From: Planctomycetaceae bacterium UBA4732
GTDB lineage: Bacteria > Planctomycetota > Planctomycetia > Gemmatales > Gemmataceae
NCBI GenBank assembly: GCA_002404095.1
Contig: DHJA01000188.1
Coordinates: forward strand, 4,173-20,055
Direction: 5' to 3'
Length of the DNA: 15,883 nucleotides
In this document: positions 4,480 through 11,662 of the stretch, one piece after another
Layout of the letters: each line of letters opens with the position of its first letter
Position numbering within the stretch: the stretch's first letter is position 1
Position numbers and translations under genes: made by a program
The notes under the pieces: model-generated
What the model was told of the DNA's origin: nothing
The model's database searches: none
The model's input: only the letters and a program-made list of their open reading frames with translations

Positions 4480-7194
4480 TCACTCCATTCCCCGATCAAA
4501 ATTCGCCGCATGTCCCCCCGCAACAGCCTTCCCGGCGCGCACCGCTCGCCACACGGCGCGCACGCGCCCCGGCTCATACTTCCGGTAGATGAAGTCCGCC
4601 CGCAGCGACACGGCCCCCGCCGCGGCCAAGTCCTTCAGCCGCGTCGAGAGGCAGAACGGTCCCTGGTTGAGAACGATAGTGCGACAGTGATAATCCAACG
4701 CGGTAACGCGCTCGCCGTGGCTGGAGGTCATTTCCATACTCTCGAAGGAGCAATTGGCCTTGCCGGGACAGCCGCCGATCAGGTTGGCGTAGGCGCACGA
4801 CTCCGCAAGGAACAGCGGCGTATCCTGGTGGACGATGACGACGGCGCGCTGGCCGAACTCCGCCAACAGCGGCCGCAGGTTGCCCAGGCCGTCCTCCGGC
4901 GACAACACAAACCGGCGCACGCCCATCGCTTCCAGTTGCAACGCCGCCGCCCGGTTGACGACGTACACCGACCAGTCGGTGGTCAAGTCGATCGCGTCAG
5001 TGTTTGGCCGCGCCGGGTCGAGGCCGAGATAGGACCATGCCGAGAGGTTGGCCGCTTCCCATTTCGCCCAGCCCGCGGCCAGCAGCTTGGCGACCTTGTG
5101 GCGGACATTCTCCTCTTCCCACTTGCGCGTCAACGGCGGCAGCGCCAGGCGAATGCGTTCTCGGCCGATTATGCCACTTAGTCGATCTAATTGATCCGAT
5201 AAAAGCGTGGGATGGTCGCGGGTAACGTCAACGACTAGCTCCTCGACGCCGGCCCAGTCTTCCGGCTCAAAAGCGTCCACGAAGTCGATGCGGTCCACCT
5301 TGATCGACCAGCGGAATGTCGAGGTTCGTATCGCGGCGGGCTTCGGCGGACAGATATCGGCGAGGGCGAGGCGGACGCGCTCGGCCGACGCCGTTTGTAG
5401 CGCTTGCTCCAAGCCGGCGGCCAGTTCGCGGCGCACGTGGTTCAAACGCGACACCGGCACAAAGCGCCCTTCGCAATTGCGCCAAGTGAACGAAGCCAAT
5501 TCCAACCTGGTATCGCCGAGCTTGTCGAACGCGGTGCGCGCCGCTTTCTCCATTCCGGCTGCGTCCTGCGCCGCGGCGAACGGCCCGGCCAGCGTCCGCC
5601 GGACTTCCATGGCCGGCTCATCGGGCCGTTGCGGTACGATGCGGCCGACCACCGCCAGTTCGTCGGCGGTCAACACGGCTTCAACTTCGACAGCCCTTCG
5701 CGGACGATAAAGACCCGGTTTGGGGCGATCATGGCGATAGCGGCGTTTCACCGACTGCGACGACGAGCAATAGACCGGAGCGCCGACTGGCAGCGGCGGG
5801 TGTTCCGACGGCAAGCCGACTTCCACCAGGGTGCCGGCCGGCGCCTCGAAAACTTCACGTTCGCGGCCCGGTCGATCCGCTTCAACGACCCAGAGGTGAT
5901 CGATGGGGAAACCGAATGGCTTGCCGAGGGTTGGCAGGTCGATCTGCAATCCGTCATGGCGTTCCAGTTCGCGGGTGGAGCAAAAGCGGATGCGGTCGCC
6001 GCGCACCGCTTCGACGCGACCGATTAGGGAACCGCGGTGGCCGACGGTGTCGCGGTCGGCCACTTCCTTGTCCTTGTGCGACTCGGTGAACAGGCGCGTC
6101 CACGGCCGGCTAAATACCGTCTGCAGGTCGGCTTCCTGTATCGCGCGTTCACCGGCGTCGAGCCGACCGTCGAGCAGCTTGCGGTAATAGTCCGTGGTCG
6201 TGGCCACATACAGCGGACTCTTCTTGCGACCCTCCACCTTGAAGCACGAAACGCCGGCCGCGCGCAAGGCCGGCAAATGGTCCGGTAATGCGAGATCTTT
6301 CATGGAGAAGGGGAAACCGTGCGCGGGATCGCGCTTGACCGATGTGCCGTCGCGCAGCGAGTCCGGGGCACCGGCGACCTCGAACGAATCGCGGCAGGAA
6401 TAGGCGCATTTACCGCGATTGCCGCTGCGCCCGTTCGTCTGCGAGGAGAACAGGCACAGGCCGCTGTACGAATAGCAGAGCGCCCCGTGGATAAAAACTT
6501 CCGTCTCGACGCCGGAAGCCGCCGTTACATCGCGTACTTCCTCGGAGGTCAGCTCGCGCGCCAGCACGACGCGGGCGAAGCCGAGCCGGGCGAGCGCGTC
6601 GGCCCCCGCGCGGTTGTGTACGGCCAGCTGCGTACTGGCGTGCAGTTCCATTTCCGGGAAGTGCCTGCGGAGGACGTGATAGACGCCAAGGTCTTGGAGG
6701 ATGACGGCATCCACGCCGATGTCCGCGAGGGCGCCAACGGTTTCGACCAGCTCCCGAAGCTCGTCCGTGCGGATGACTGTATTGATCGTGACGAAGACGC
6801 GGCGGCGCGGCGTGAGGCTGTGGGCGTAGGCTGTTACTTCAGCGCACTCGGCGAGCGTGAAGTTTTCGGCCTCGGCGCGGGCGGAAAACTTCATCAGCCC
6901 AAGATAGATGGCGTCGGCGCCGTAGTGGAAGGCGGCAAACGCGGCATCGGGTCCGCCGGCTGGCGCCAGCAGTTCAACGGGGCGCGTGGCATCCGTATCC
7001 GGCAGGGCGACGGTGGAAAGAATGGCGGGGGATGTGGTGCTGTACTCGCCTTGAGGTGCATCCGGCTCGGGCGCGGCGGCAGCCGATTCCGCGAGGGCGC
7101 CCACGGCGGTGAAACCGTTCCATCCCGTGATCGGCGCGGTCCCAGCGTCGGCCGATGAAGATATTAGGGGTAAACTTAGGAGGTCTTTCGTCAT
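4480..7194 (-). CDS. Large U32-family protein with DUF3656-like middle region, RlhA-like (904 aa)
   Basis: U32 proteins are annotated as peptidases, but several (RlhA, TrhP, UbiU/UbiV) are iron-sulfur enzymes of RNA or quinone hydroxylation. RlhA, which hydroxylates 23S rRNA C2501 in E. coli, is the closest in layout. Residues 72-350 form the U32 core: VELLAPAGG, YGADAIYLG, HASTQLAVHN, EVFIHGALCYSYSGLC and CFKVEGRKK. Cys240, Cys247, Cys263 and Cys317 are likely cluster ligands. A DUF3656-like middle follows (about 380-600). Residues 630-880 form a second barrel-like region with its own cysteines (800, 809, 815, 837, 848), so the protein exceeds RlhA (~650 aa). The first 70 residues are low-complexity and unmatched. 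I prefer the ATG at 7194; a TTG at 7203 sits closer to an AAGGAC site. The target cannot be inferred. Confidence 0.88.
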   Translation of the reverse strand: MTKDLLSLPLISSSADAGTAPITGWNGFTAVGALAESAAAAPEPDAPQGEYSTTSPAILSTVALPDTDATRPVELLAPAGGPDAAFAAFHYGADAIYLGLMKFSARAEAENFTLAECAEVTAYAHSLTPRRRVFVTINTVIRTDELRELVETVGALADIGVDAVILQDLGVYHVLRRHFPEMELHASTQLAVHNRAGADALARLGFARVVLARELTSEEVRDVTAASGVETEVFIHGALCYSYSGLCLFSSQTNGRSGNRGKCAYSCRDSFEVAGAPDSLRDGTSVKRDPAHGFPFSMKDLALPDHLPALRAAGVSCFKVEGRKKSPLYVATTTDYYRKLLDGRLDAGERAIQEADLQTVFSRPWTRLFTESHKDKEVADRDTVGHRGSLIGRVEAVRGDRIRFCSTRELERHDGLQIDLPTLGKPFGFPIDHLWVVEADRPGREREVFEAPAGTLVEVGLPSEHPPLPVGAPVYCSSSQSVKRRYRHDRPKPGLYRPRRAVEVEAVLTADELAVVGRIVPQRPDEPAMEVRRTLAGPFAAAQDAAGMEKAARTAFDKLGDTRLELASFTWRNCEGRFVPVSRLNHVRRELAAGLEQALQTASAERVRLALADICPPKPAAIRTSTFRWSIKVDRIDFVDAFEPEDWAGVEELVVDVTRDHPTLLSDQLDRLSGIIGRERIRLALPPLTRKWEEENVRHKVAKLLAAGWAKWEAANLSAWSYLGLDPARPNTDAIDLTTDWSVYVVNRAAALQLEAMGVRRFVLSPEDGLGNLRPLLAEFGQRAVVIVHQDTPLFLAESCAYANLIGGCPGKANCSFESMEMTSSHGERVTALDYHCRTIVLNQGPFCLSTRLKDLAAAGAVSLRADFIYRKYEPGRVRAVWRAVRAGKAVAGGHAANFDRGME

Positions 7195-7255
7195 TGGGTG
7201 CAATGTCCTTATGGGATGCCAGGAGGGGCAAGGAACTGCGCCTCATCTAATCAGT

Positions 7256-7651
7256 CTATTGGTTCTGGCTGGAAAAATGCCAAGGAGCGCGACGGCCTGC
7301 GTCCGCCAAATCAGCCCGGTTAACCTCGGCGCGGCGCGCCAGCAAGCGCTCGCGAATGCCGCTCATGTCGCCTTGCCGCGCCTCGATTTTCCGGCGAACC
7401 TCGTCCGCGCGCTCTTCCCGCCGCTGCAAGTAGGCGTCCACCTCCGCCCGGTGCAGCAGGCGGTACGCCATCACAGCGTAAACGTCCGCGAGTCGAAGTG
7501 TTGGATACCGTTGCACGACGGCTTCCGGCGTCGCGCCCTCGTCGAAGGCGTGAACGACCAGGTCCAAAAGAACGCGTGTGGCGCCGATACGCACGTCGCC
7601 TTCGGGCGTGACACGCAGCGGAACCTGATCCGCATGAATACTTAGCGTCAT
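7256..7651 (-). CDS. Orphan DUF433 protein, antitoxin-like (131 aa)
   Basis: Second DUF433 gene in the window. The domain covers about residues 20-85: IGATRVLLDLVVHAFDEGAT, then PEAVVQRYPTLRLADVYAVM and AYRLLHRAEVDAYLQRRE. A charged helix follows, then a divergent tail (AEVNRADLADAGRRAPWHFS) absent from the paralogue at 3306-3716. The ATG at 7651 follows a near-perfect AAGGAGGA, 4-5 nt away, suggesting strong translation. No DUF5615 gene follows; the next gene is U32, about 60 bp away. It may have lost its toxin, neutralise the toxin of the other locus, or serve only as a DNA-binding regulator of the U32 cluster or the divergent M28 gene. None of these is proven. Confidence 0.85.
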   Translation of the reverse strand: MTLSIHADQVPLRVTPEGDVRIGATRVLLDLVVHAFDEGATPEAVVQRYPTLRLADVYAVMAYRLLHRAEVDAYLQRREERADEVRRKIEARQGDMSGIRERLLARRAEVNRADLADAGRRAPWHFSSQNQ

Positions 7652-7811
7652 GAAGTCCTCCTTCCCATCTCAAACTACCACATGCGGCGATCACGGTCGA
7701 GTGCCCAGATCGGTCGAAGCGTCGGAAAGCGACCTCGCCCGCGTCGTCGCCTCCGGGTATGATGCGCAGCGGCGGAATGGGTGCCCTTTTCCTTGTCCGA
7801 GGGTTGAGACC
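7652..7811. promoter_or_regulatory. Divergent intergenic region, orphan DUF433 / M28 peptidase
   Basis: This 160-bp gap separates two genes read outward and must carry both promoters. The only clear signals are the ribosome sites: AAGGAGGA toward DUF433, and GAGGG at about 7799-7803 toward the M28 gene. I see no convincing -35/-10 pair or operator palindrome. Confidence 0.4.
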
Positions 7812-8813
7812 ATGCCTCGGTTCGCAGTCGGTGCGGCGATGGGATTATTAGGCGTGGGCCTCGTCTGGCTCATCGTACTCGGCTGCGGCGCCGCCGAGCC
7901 GGCCGTGAAGAGAGCCACCAAGGGCGACGGCTTCGCCTCCGACCGCGCTGCTGCCCTACCAGACCCTATCGCCTTCGACGCCGCGCGGGCCATGGATTAT
8001 CTCAAGGCGGTCTGCAAGATCGGCCCGCGCATCAGCGGCACGGATGGCATGAAACAGCAGCAGGAATTGCTGCAAAAGCATTTCGAGAACCTCGGCGCCA
8101 AAGTTTCCTGCCGGCGCTTCACGGCCAAGCAGCTCAGCGAGGGCAAGGCCGTGGAGATGGCCAATCTCGTGGTTTCCTGGCGTCCCGACAAAACGCGGCG
8201 CATCATGCTCTGTTCGCACTACGACACCCGGCCCGTGGCAGACCAGGAGCCGAACCGCCGCCGTTGGCATGACATATTTCTCAGCGCCAACGACGGCGGC
8301 TCCGGCGTCGCCCTGTTGATGGAAATGGCCAACCACATGAAAGAACTCGACCCCGCCGTCGGCGTCGATTTCGTCTTTTTCGACGGTGAGGAATACGTCT
8401 TCGAGCCGCAAGATGAGTACTTTTTCGGCTCCAAGGAGTTCGCCCGCGACTACCGTGAGAACAAGGATCGGCCCCACTACATCGGCACCGTCGTGCTGGA
8501 CATGGTGGGAGGCAAGAACGCGAAGTTTCCTGTCGAGAAGAACTCATTCTGGAAGGCGCCCGATCTCACGAGGGAACTCTGGAGGACCGCCGACGAACTT
8601 CACTGCGGCGCCTTCCGTCCCAACGAATTCAGCCAATACGCCGTCGAGGACGACCACATCGCCCTCAACAAGGCCGGTATCCCGGCCGTGGACATTATCG
8701 ACTTCAGCTACCCGCATTGGCATCGATTGACCGACGTGCCCGAGAACTGTTCCGGCGACAGCTTGGAACAAGTGGCCCGTGTGCTGGGCGTATGGGTCCA
8801 GCGCGCGAAATAG
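7812..8813 (+). CDS. M28 zinc peptidase / glutaminyl-cyclase-like lipoprotein (333 aa)
   Basis: Zn-dependent M28-fold enzyme, either an aminopeptidase or a glutaminyl-peptide cyclotransferase-like protein. Key residues are in order: CSHYDTRP with His136 and Asp138, SANDGGSGVA with Asp161, FFDGEE with Glu193-Glu194, VVLDMVG with Asp230, DDHIAL with Asp281-His282, and PHWHRLTD with Trp303-His304. The WH pair, Asp161, Glu194 and His304 fit the single-zinc glutaminyl-cyclase arrangement better than a two-zinc aminopeptidase; this is inferred. The N-terminus has a hydrophobic segment ending LIVLGCG, a probable lipobox with Cys25, so export and lipid anchoring are likely. The ATG at 7812 follows GAGGG with 8 nt spacing; a longer frame from 7650 runs through the promoter region and is unlikely. 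A small membrane protein gene follows after 36 bp. Confidence 0.9.
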   Translation: MPRFAVGAAMGLLGVGLVWLIVLGCGAAEPAVKRATKGDGFASDRAAALPDPIAFDAARAMDYLKAVCKIGPRISGTDGMKQQQELLQKHFENLGAKVSCRRFTAKQLSEGKAVEMANLVVSWRPDKTRRIMLCSHYDTRPVADQEPNRRRWHDIFLSANDGGSGVALLMEMANHMKELDPAVGVDFVFFDGEEYVFEPQDEYFFGSKEFARDYRENKDRPHYIGTVVLDMVGGKNAKFPVEKNSFWKAPDLTRELWRTADELHCGAFRPNEFSQYAVEDDHIALNKAGIPAVDIIDFSYPHWHRLTDVPENCSGDSLEQVARVLGVWVQRAK

Positions 8814-8849
8814 GCCGGGAAAGCTATTACCCCCCCTTGGAGCGGCATC

Positions 8850-9317
8850 GTGGAGTGGAACGAGCGCGTATGCGGCGCCCTATTGGTCGCGGTGTTGACG
8901 GTGTTGGCGGGTTTCTACGCCTGGCGGCAGGCAGCGATGCTGCGCCGCTTGCGTGGGCCGCACGGCCTGTCCGACGAAGAGGCGCGCTGGCGCCGCGGCC
9001 AGGCGCGGCGTCGACTGCTGGGGTCGGCCCTCATGCTGGCGTTGGCGGCGTTGCTCGCATGGGCGGTGCTTGTCGTGGGAGAGCGGGCGCAAAGCCTTGC
9101 CGACACCCCGGAAGCCCATCACTTTATGCGCCTTTACACCTCCGTATGGATCGTCTTTCTCATCCTGTTGCTGGCCCTTGTGATACTCGCGGCGGTGGAC
9201 ATCTGGTTCAACCGACGATTCAGTCTGCGGCAACATCGCAAAATCCTCGCCGAGCGACGCGCCATGCTTGAGCGCGAAGTCGCCCGGCTGCGCCAGGGGC
9301 GTAATGGGCATGGGTAA
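8850..9317 (+). CDS. Small membrane protein of unknown function, three predicted TM segments (155 aa)
   Basis: No family recognised. Hydrophobic helices lie at about residues 8-26, 56-77 and 97-120. A basic, Arg-rich segment (RRLRGPHGLSDEEARWRRGQ) sits between the first two, and a charged helix (LRQHRKILAERRAMLEREVA), possibly a coiled coil, follows the last. By the positive-inside rule the loop and C-terminus should be cytoplasmic. The start is the GTG at 8850, preceded by TTGGAG; the first ATG downstream (about 8937) would remove the first membrane helix. It lies 36 bp after the M28 gene and is probably co-transcribed. Confidence 0.78.
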   Translation: MEWNERVCGALLVAVLTVLAGFYAWRQAAMLRRLRGPHGLSDEEARWRRGQARRRLLGSALMLALAALLAWAVLVVGERAQSLADTPEAHHFMRLYTSVWIVFLILLLALVILAAVDIWFNRRFSLRQHRKILAERRAMLEREVARLRQGRNGHG

Positions 9318-9384
9318 CAGGCGCTTTACTTTCTGATTCTTGCCTCCTTTAGGAATGCCACCGCACCTGGCGCGGCAGGACTCA

Positions 9385-9768
9385 TTACCGGCGGTAGAAG
9401 TATCCACCCGGAGCGTAGGCGGCAAAGCTGCGATCATAGCGCGGGCCGTAATACGGACTGTAGGAGTAGTTTTGGTAGTACGACGAGGCGGGGTAGACGC
9501 CGTAAGACGGCGTGTAGTACGAGCTGACGTACGGCGTTGTGTAATAGCTCGGGTAGTAGCTGCTGTAATAGCTCGGCGTGTAATAGTTCGGCGTGTAATA
9601 GTTCGGCGAGTAGTAGCTCGGCGAGTAGTAGCTCGGCGAGTAATAGCCGGCGTTGTAGTAGTTCGGCGTATAGTAGCCGCCGAAAAAGTGGGCGGACGCT
9701 GGACGCGGGGTCGCGGCGGCGAGGCCGACGGCGGCCAGGAACGCGAGGGTCAGTAGCATTTTGCGCAT
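9385..9768 (-). CDS. Secreted Tyr/Pro-rich repeat protein (127 aa)
   Basis: Small exported protein of unknown role. Residues 1-26 form a clear Sec signal peptide (MRKMLLTLAFLAAVGLAAAT, then PRPASA with likely cleavage before His27). The mature part has about 101 residues, of which 35 are tyrosine. Residues 44-68 are five back-to-back [ST]P[SN]YY units. Looser YY motifs fill the rest. There are no cysteines. It should be extended or beta-rich and aromatic; roles in the cell envelope, stalk or matrix are possible but unsupported. Short Tyr-rich secreted proteins occur in planctomycetes. The ATG at 9768 follows GAGGTG with 7 nt spacing. The gene is convergent with the membrane protein gene. Confidence 0.82.
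   Translation of the reverse strand: MRKMLLTLAFLAAVGLAAATPRPASAHFFGGYYTPNYYNAGYYSPSYYSPSYYSPNYYTPNYYTPSYYSSYYPSYYTTPYVSSYYTPSYGVYPASSYYQNYSYSPYYGPRYDRSFAAYAPGGYFYRR
9565..9639 (-). repeat. 15-bp tandem repeat coding for [ST]P[SN]YY units
   Basis: Five consecutive 15-bp units within the Tyr-rich gene, each encoding [Ser/Thr]-Pro-[Ser/Asn]-Tyr-Tyr. On the plus strand the units read GTARTAGYTCGGCGW-like. A related unit lies further upstream in the gene. Such a short in-frame repeat is a plausible site of slippage and copy-number change. Confidence 0.85.
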
Positions 9769-9835
9769 GGCTTGTCACCTCAAAGAGAGTTAATGGGCTA
9801 GATGGTGATTGAGCAAACCCCATGCCAATGGACCC

Positions 9836-10549
9836 TCAGCGCCGGCCGCCCAGCCATGCCCGTATCATCGCCCGCAGATACCAGCGAAGATAGTGCGGCA
9901 TCCATGCCCACAAATGGAACCGCGACTCTCCCGTGGTGCGGTCGCGCCAGGTAGTCGGCGCCTCGGTCACGCGCCAGCCGCGCCAGTGGGCCTTGAGCGT
10001 CAGCTCCAGCGCTACCGCGAAACCTGCTTGCCCTTCAATGGGAATCTCCTCAATCACACGGCGGCTATAGGCGCGGAAGTTATTGGTGGCGTCGTGGATA
10101 GGCAGGCCGGCGAAGAAATGCAGCGACAAGCCGGCCACGCGCGAGAGTGTGCGCTTCAGCCACGGGCCGCCTTCCTGGCGGCCGCCGCGCATGTAGCGCG
10201 ACCCCGCGGCCACGTCGGCGCCGTCACGGACCAGCCGGGTTAGGGCGGCCACATCGGCCGGCTCGTCGGAACGGTCGGCCATCATCACCACGACCACATC
10301 ACCGCGGCTGGCCTGAAACCCCGCCTTCATCGCGTTGAGAACGCCGCGTCCCAAAGTGTTGTGGACGAGGCGCACGGCGGCGCAAGGCGGCTGCATGGCG
10401 GCGACGGCCGGCAACGTGGAGTCTTCGGGGAAATCGTAGACGATAAGAATTTCGTGCGGCTCGCGTACCTTGAGTTCCACGTCGTGCAGGAATGGAACGA
10501 CATTATCGGCCTCGTTGTAGACGGGGACAACCAGCGAGGTTAATTGCAT
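9836..10549 (-). CDS. Family 2 glycosyltransferase, dolichol-phosphate-mannose-synthase-like (237 aa)
   Basis: GT-A fold enzyme predicted to transfer a sugar from a nucleotide sugar, probably to a lipid phosphate carrier. The N-terminus LTSLVVPVYNEADNVVPFL is the classic GT2 nucleotide-binding start. The acidic motif is MMADRSDEP at about residues 89-97. Downstream are GSRYMRGGRQEGG, IHDATNNFRAYSRRVIEEI and WRDRTTGESRF, typical of DPM1-like enzymes. The C-terminus has an aromatic/basic amphipathic segment but no clear membrane helix pair. It starts at the ATG at 10549 with only a weak ribosome site, 19 bp after hemB, so coupled expression is likely. There is no evident metabolic link to tetrapyrroles. 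Donor and acceptor are unknown. Confidence 0.88.
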   Translation of the reverse strand: MQLTSLVVPVYNEADNVVPFLHDVELKVREPHEILIVYDFPEDSTLPAVAAMQPPCAAVRLVHNTLGRGVLNAMKAGFQASRGDVVVVMMADRSDEPADVAALTRLVRDGADVAAGSRYMRGGRQEGGPWLKRTLSRVAGLSLHFFAGLPIHDATNNFRAYSRRVIEEIPIEGQAGFAVALELTLKAHWRGWRVTEAPTTWRDRTTGESRFHLWAWMPHYLRWYLRAMIRAWLGGRR

Positions 10550-10568
10550 GTTGAATTTGTCCGGCTGA

Positions 10569-11558
10569 TTAACGCAACCACTTGGCCGCGTCGCGGGCGT
10601 AATACGTCAGGATCATGTCCGCCCCCGCCCGCTTGATACTGGTGAGTATTTCCATCGCCACGCGCTTTTCGTCGATCCAACCTTTCTCGGCCGCCGCCTT
10701 CACCATCGCGTATTCGCCGCTCACGTTGTACGCGGCCGTCGGTACGCCGAAGCGGTCCTTCACGCGCCGTACAATATCAAGATAAGCCAGAGCCGGTTTG
10801 ACCATAATTATGTCGGCGCCTTCCGCCAGGTCCAACTCCACTTCGCGCATCGCCTCGTCGCTGTTGGCCGGGTCCATCTGGTAGCCGTTGCGGTCGCCGA
10901 ACTGCGGCGGCGACTCAGCGGCGTCGCGGAAGGGGCCGTAAAAACCCGAGGCATACTTGGCCGCATAGCTGAGGATGGGCAGATGGGCGAAGCCGGCCGC
11001 GTCAAGGCCGGCGCGAATGGCGCCGACCATGCCGTCGAGCATTCCGCTCGGCGCCACCACGTCGGCGCCGGCGCGGGCATGGCTGACGCATTGCGCGGCC
11101 AGCAGCGGCAGCGTGGCGTCGTTGTCCAGGTCGAGCCGGCCATGCGTTTGCGACAGTACGCCGCAATGGCCGTGGTCGGTGTACTCGCAGAAGCATTCGT
11201 CCGCCATGAGCAATACGCGATCTTGAAACTCTTTACGAAGCGCCCGCAACGCCTGTTGCACAATTCCTTCGTCGTCTAGCGCGCTTGATCCGGTAGCGTC
11301 TTTGTGCGCAGGGATGCCGAAGAGGATGAACGCCTGGATGCCAAGGTCGAGGGCGGCGCCGACTTCCTCCACGAGCCGGTCCACGCTGAGTTGGTGGTTG
11401 CCGGGCATGGACGCGATCTCTTTCTTGATGCCGCGTCCGCCGCGCACAAACAACGGCAGAATCAGGTCGTTTACAGTGAGCGCGTTCTCGCGCACGAGGT
11501 TGCGCAGCAGTGGATGGCCGCGCAGGCGCCGAGGACGGACAATAGGATATTCAGCCAT
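10569..11558 (-). CDS. hemB: Delta-aminolevulinic acid dehydratase (porphobilinogen synthase), 329 aa
   Basis: Condenses two 5-aminolevulinate molecules into porphobilinogen, the first pyrrole of heme and other tetrapyrroles; cytoplasmic. The full-length barrel is present. Zinc ligands Cys122, Cys124 and Cys132 lie in [14 protein letters not shown], so this is the zinc-dependent type, not the Asp-rich magnesium type. Schiff-base lysines are Lys201 ([15 protein letters not shown]) and Lys254 ([12 protein letters not shown]). Length is normal for the family. The ATG at 11558 follows AAGGT with 6 nt spacing, and homology begins right there. The glycosyltransferase follows after 19 bp; no other heme genes are in the window. 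A large palindrome lies just upstream at 11594-11658. Confidence 0.97.
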   Translation of the reverse strand: MAEYPIVRPRRLRGHPLLRNLVRENALTVNDLILPLFVRGGRGIKKEIASMPGNHQLSVDRLVEEVGAALDLGIQAFILFGIPAHKDATGSSALDDEGIVQQALRALRKEFQDRVLLMADECFCEYTDHGHCGVLSQTHGRLDLDNDATLPLLAAQCVSHARAGADVVAPSGMLDGMVGAIRAGLDAAGFAHLPILSYAAKYASGFYGPFRDAAESPPQFGDRNGYQMDPANSDEAMREVELDLAEGADIIMVKPALAYLDIVRRVKDRFGVPTAAYNVSGEYAMVKAAAEKGWIDEKRVAMEILTSIKRAGADMILTYYARDAAKWLR

Positions 11559-11593
11559 GACGGACCTTCTTTACCTTATACCCGCCTTGAGCG

Positions 11594-11658
11594 CTACAAG
11601 CCCTGAGCGCAAGCGAGGGGTTTTCGCTTAACCCCTCGCTTGCGCTCAGGGCTTGTAG
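11594..11658. repeat. Perfect 29-bp inverted repeat (REP-like palindrome)
   Basis: Arms 11594-11622 and 11630-11658 are exact reverse complements around a 7-base loop (TTCGCTT). Three more pairs form outside if one base is bulged. Each arm contains CCCTGAGCGCAAGCGAGGGG, which can itself fold into a small hairpin (CCCT/AGGG plus CGC/GCG). The arrangement resembles two REP units head to head. It lies between the FGGY kinase stop and hemB, both minus strand. No T-run follows, so it is not a standard intrinsic terminator, though it could slow polymerase or stabilise the upstream mRNA end. GAGCGCAAGCG repeats are familiar to me from planctomycete genomes, from memory. Confidence 0.92.
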
Positions 11659-11662
11659 GCGC

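Noticed and set aside
4438..5181. 247-codon plus-strand open frame
   Set aside because: Antisense to the U32 C-terminus and rich in Arg/Gln/His; no family features.
6319..7158. 279-codon plus-strand open frame
   Set aside because: It lies antisense within the U32 gene, whose minus-strand frame shows family motifs throughout. The plus frame is Gly/Arg/Ala-rich with no recognisable motif, as expected of a GC-rich shadow.
9565..9639. CRISPR array
   Set aside because: The periodic sequence has 15-bp units with no spacers and lies in frame inside a coding gene; it encodes a peptide repeat.
11594..11658. Intrinsic terminator for the FGGY kinase gene
   Set aside because: The stem is far longer than usual and no T-run follows on the minus strand, so a REP-like element is the better description.
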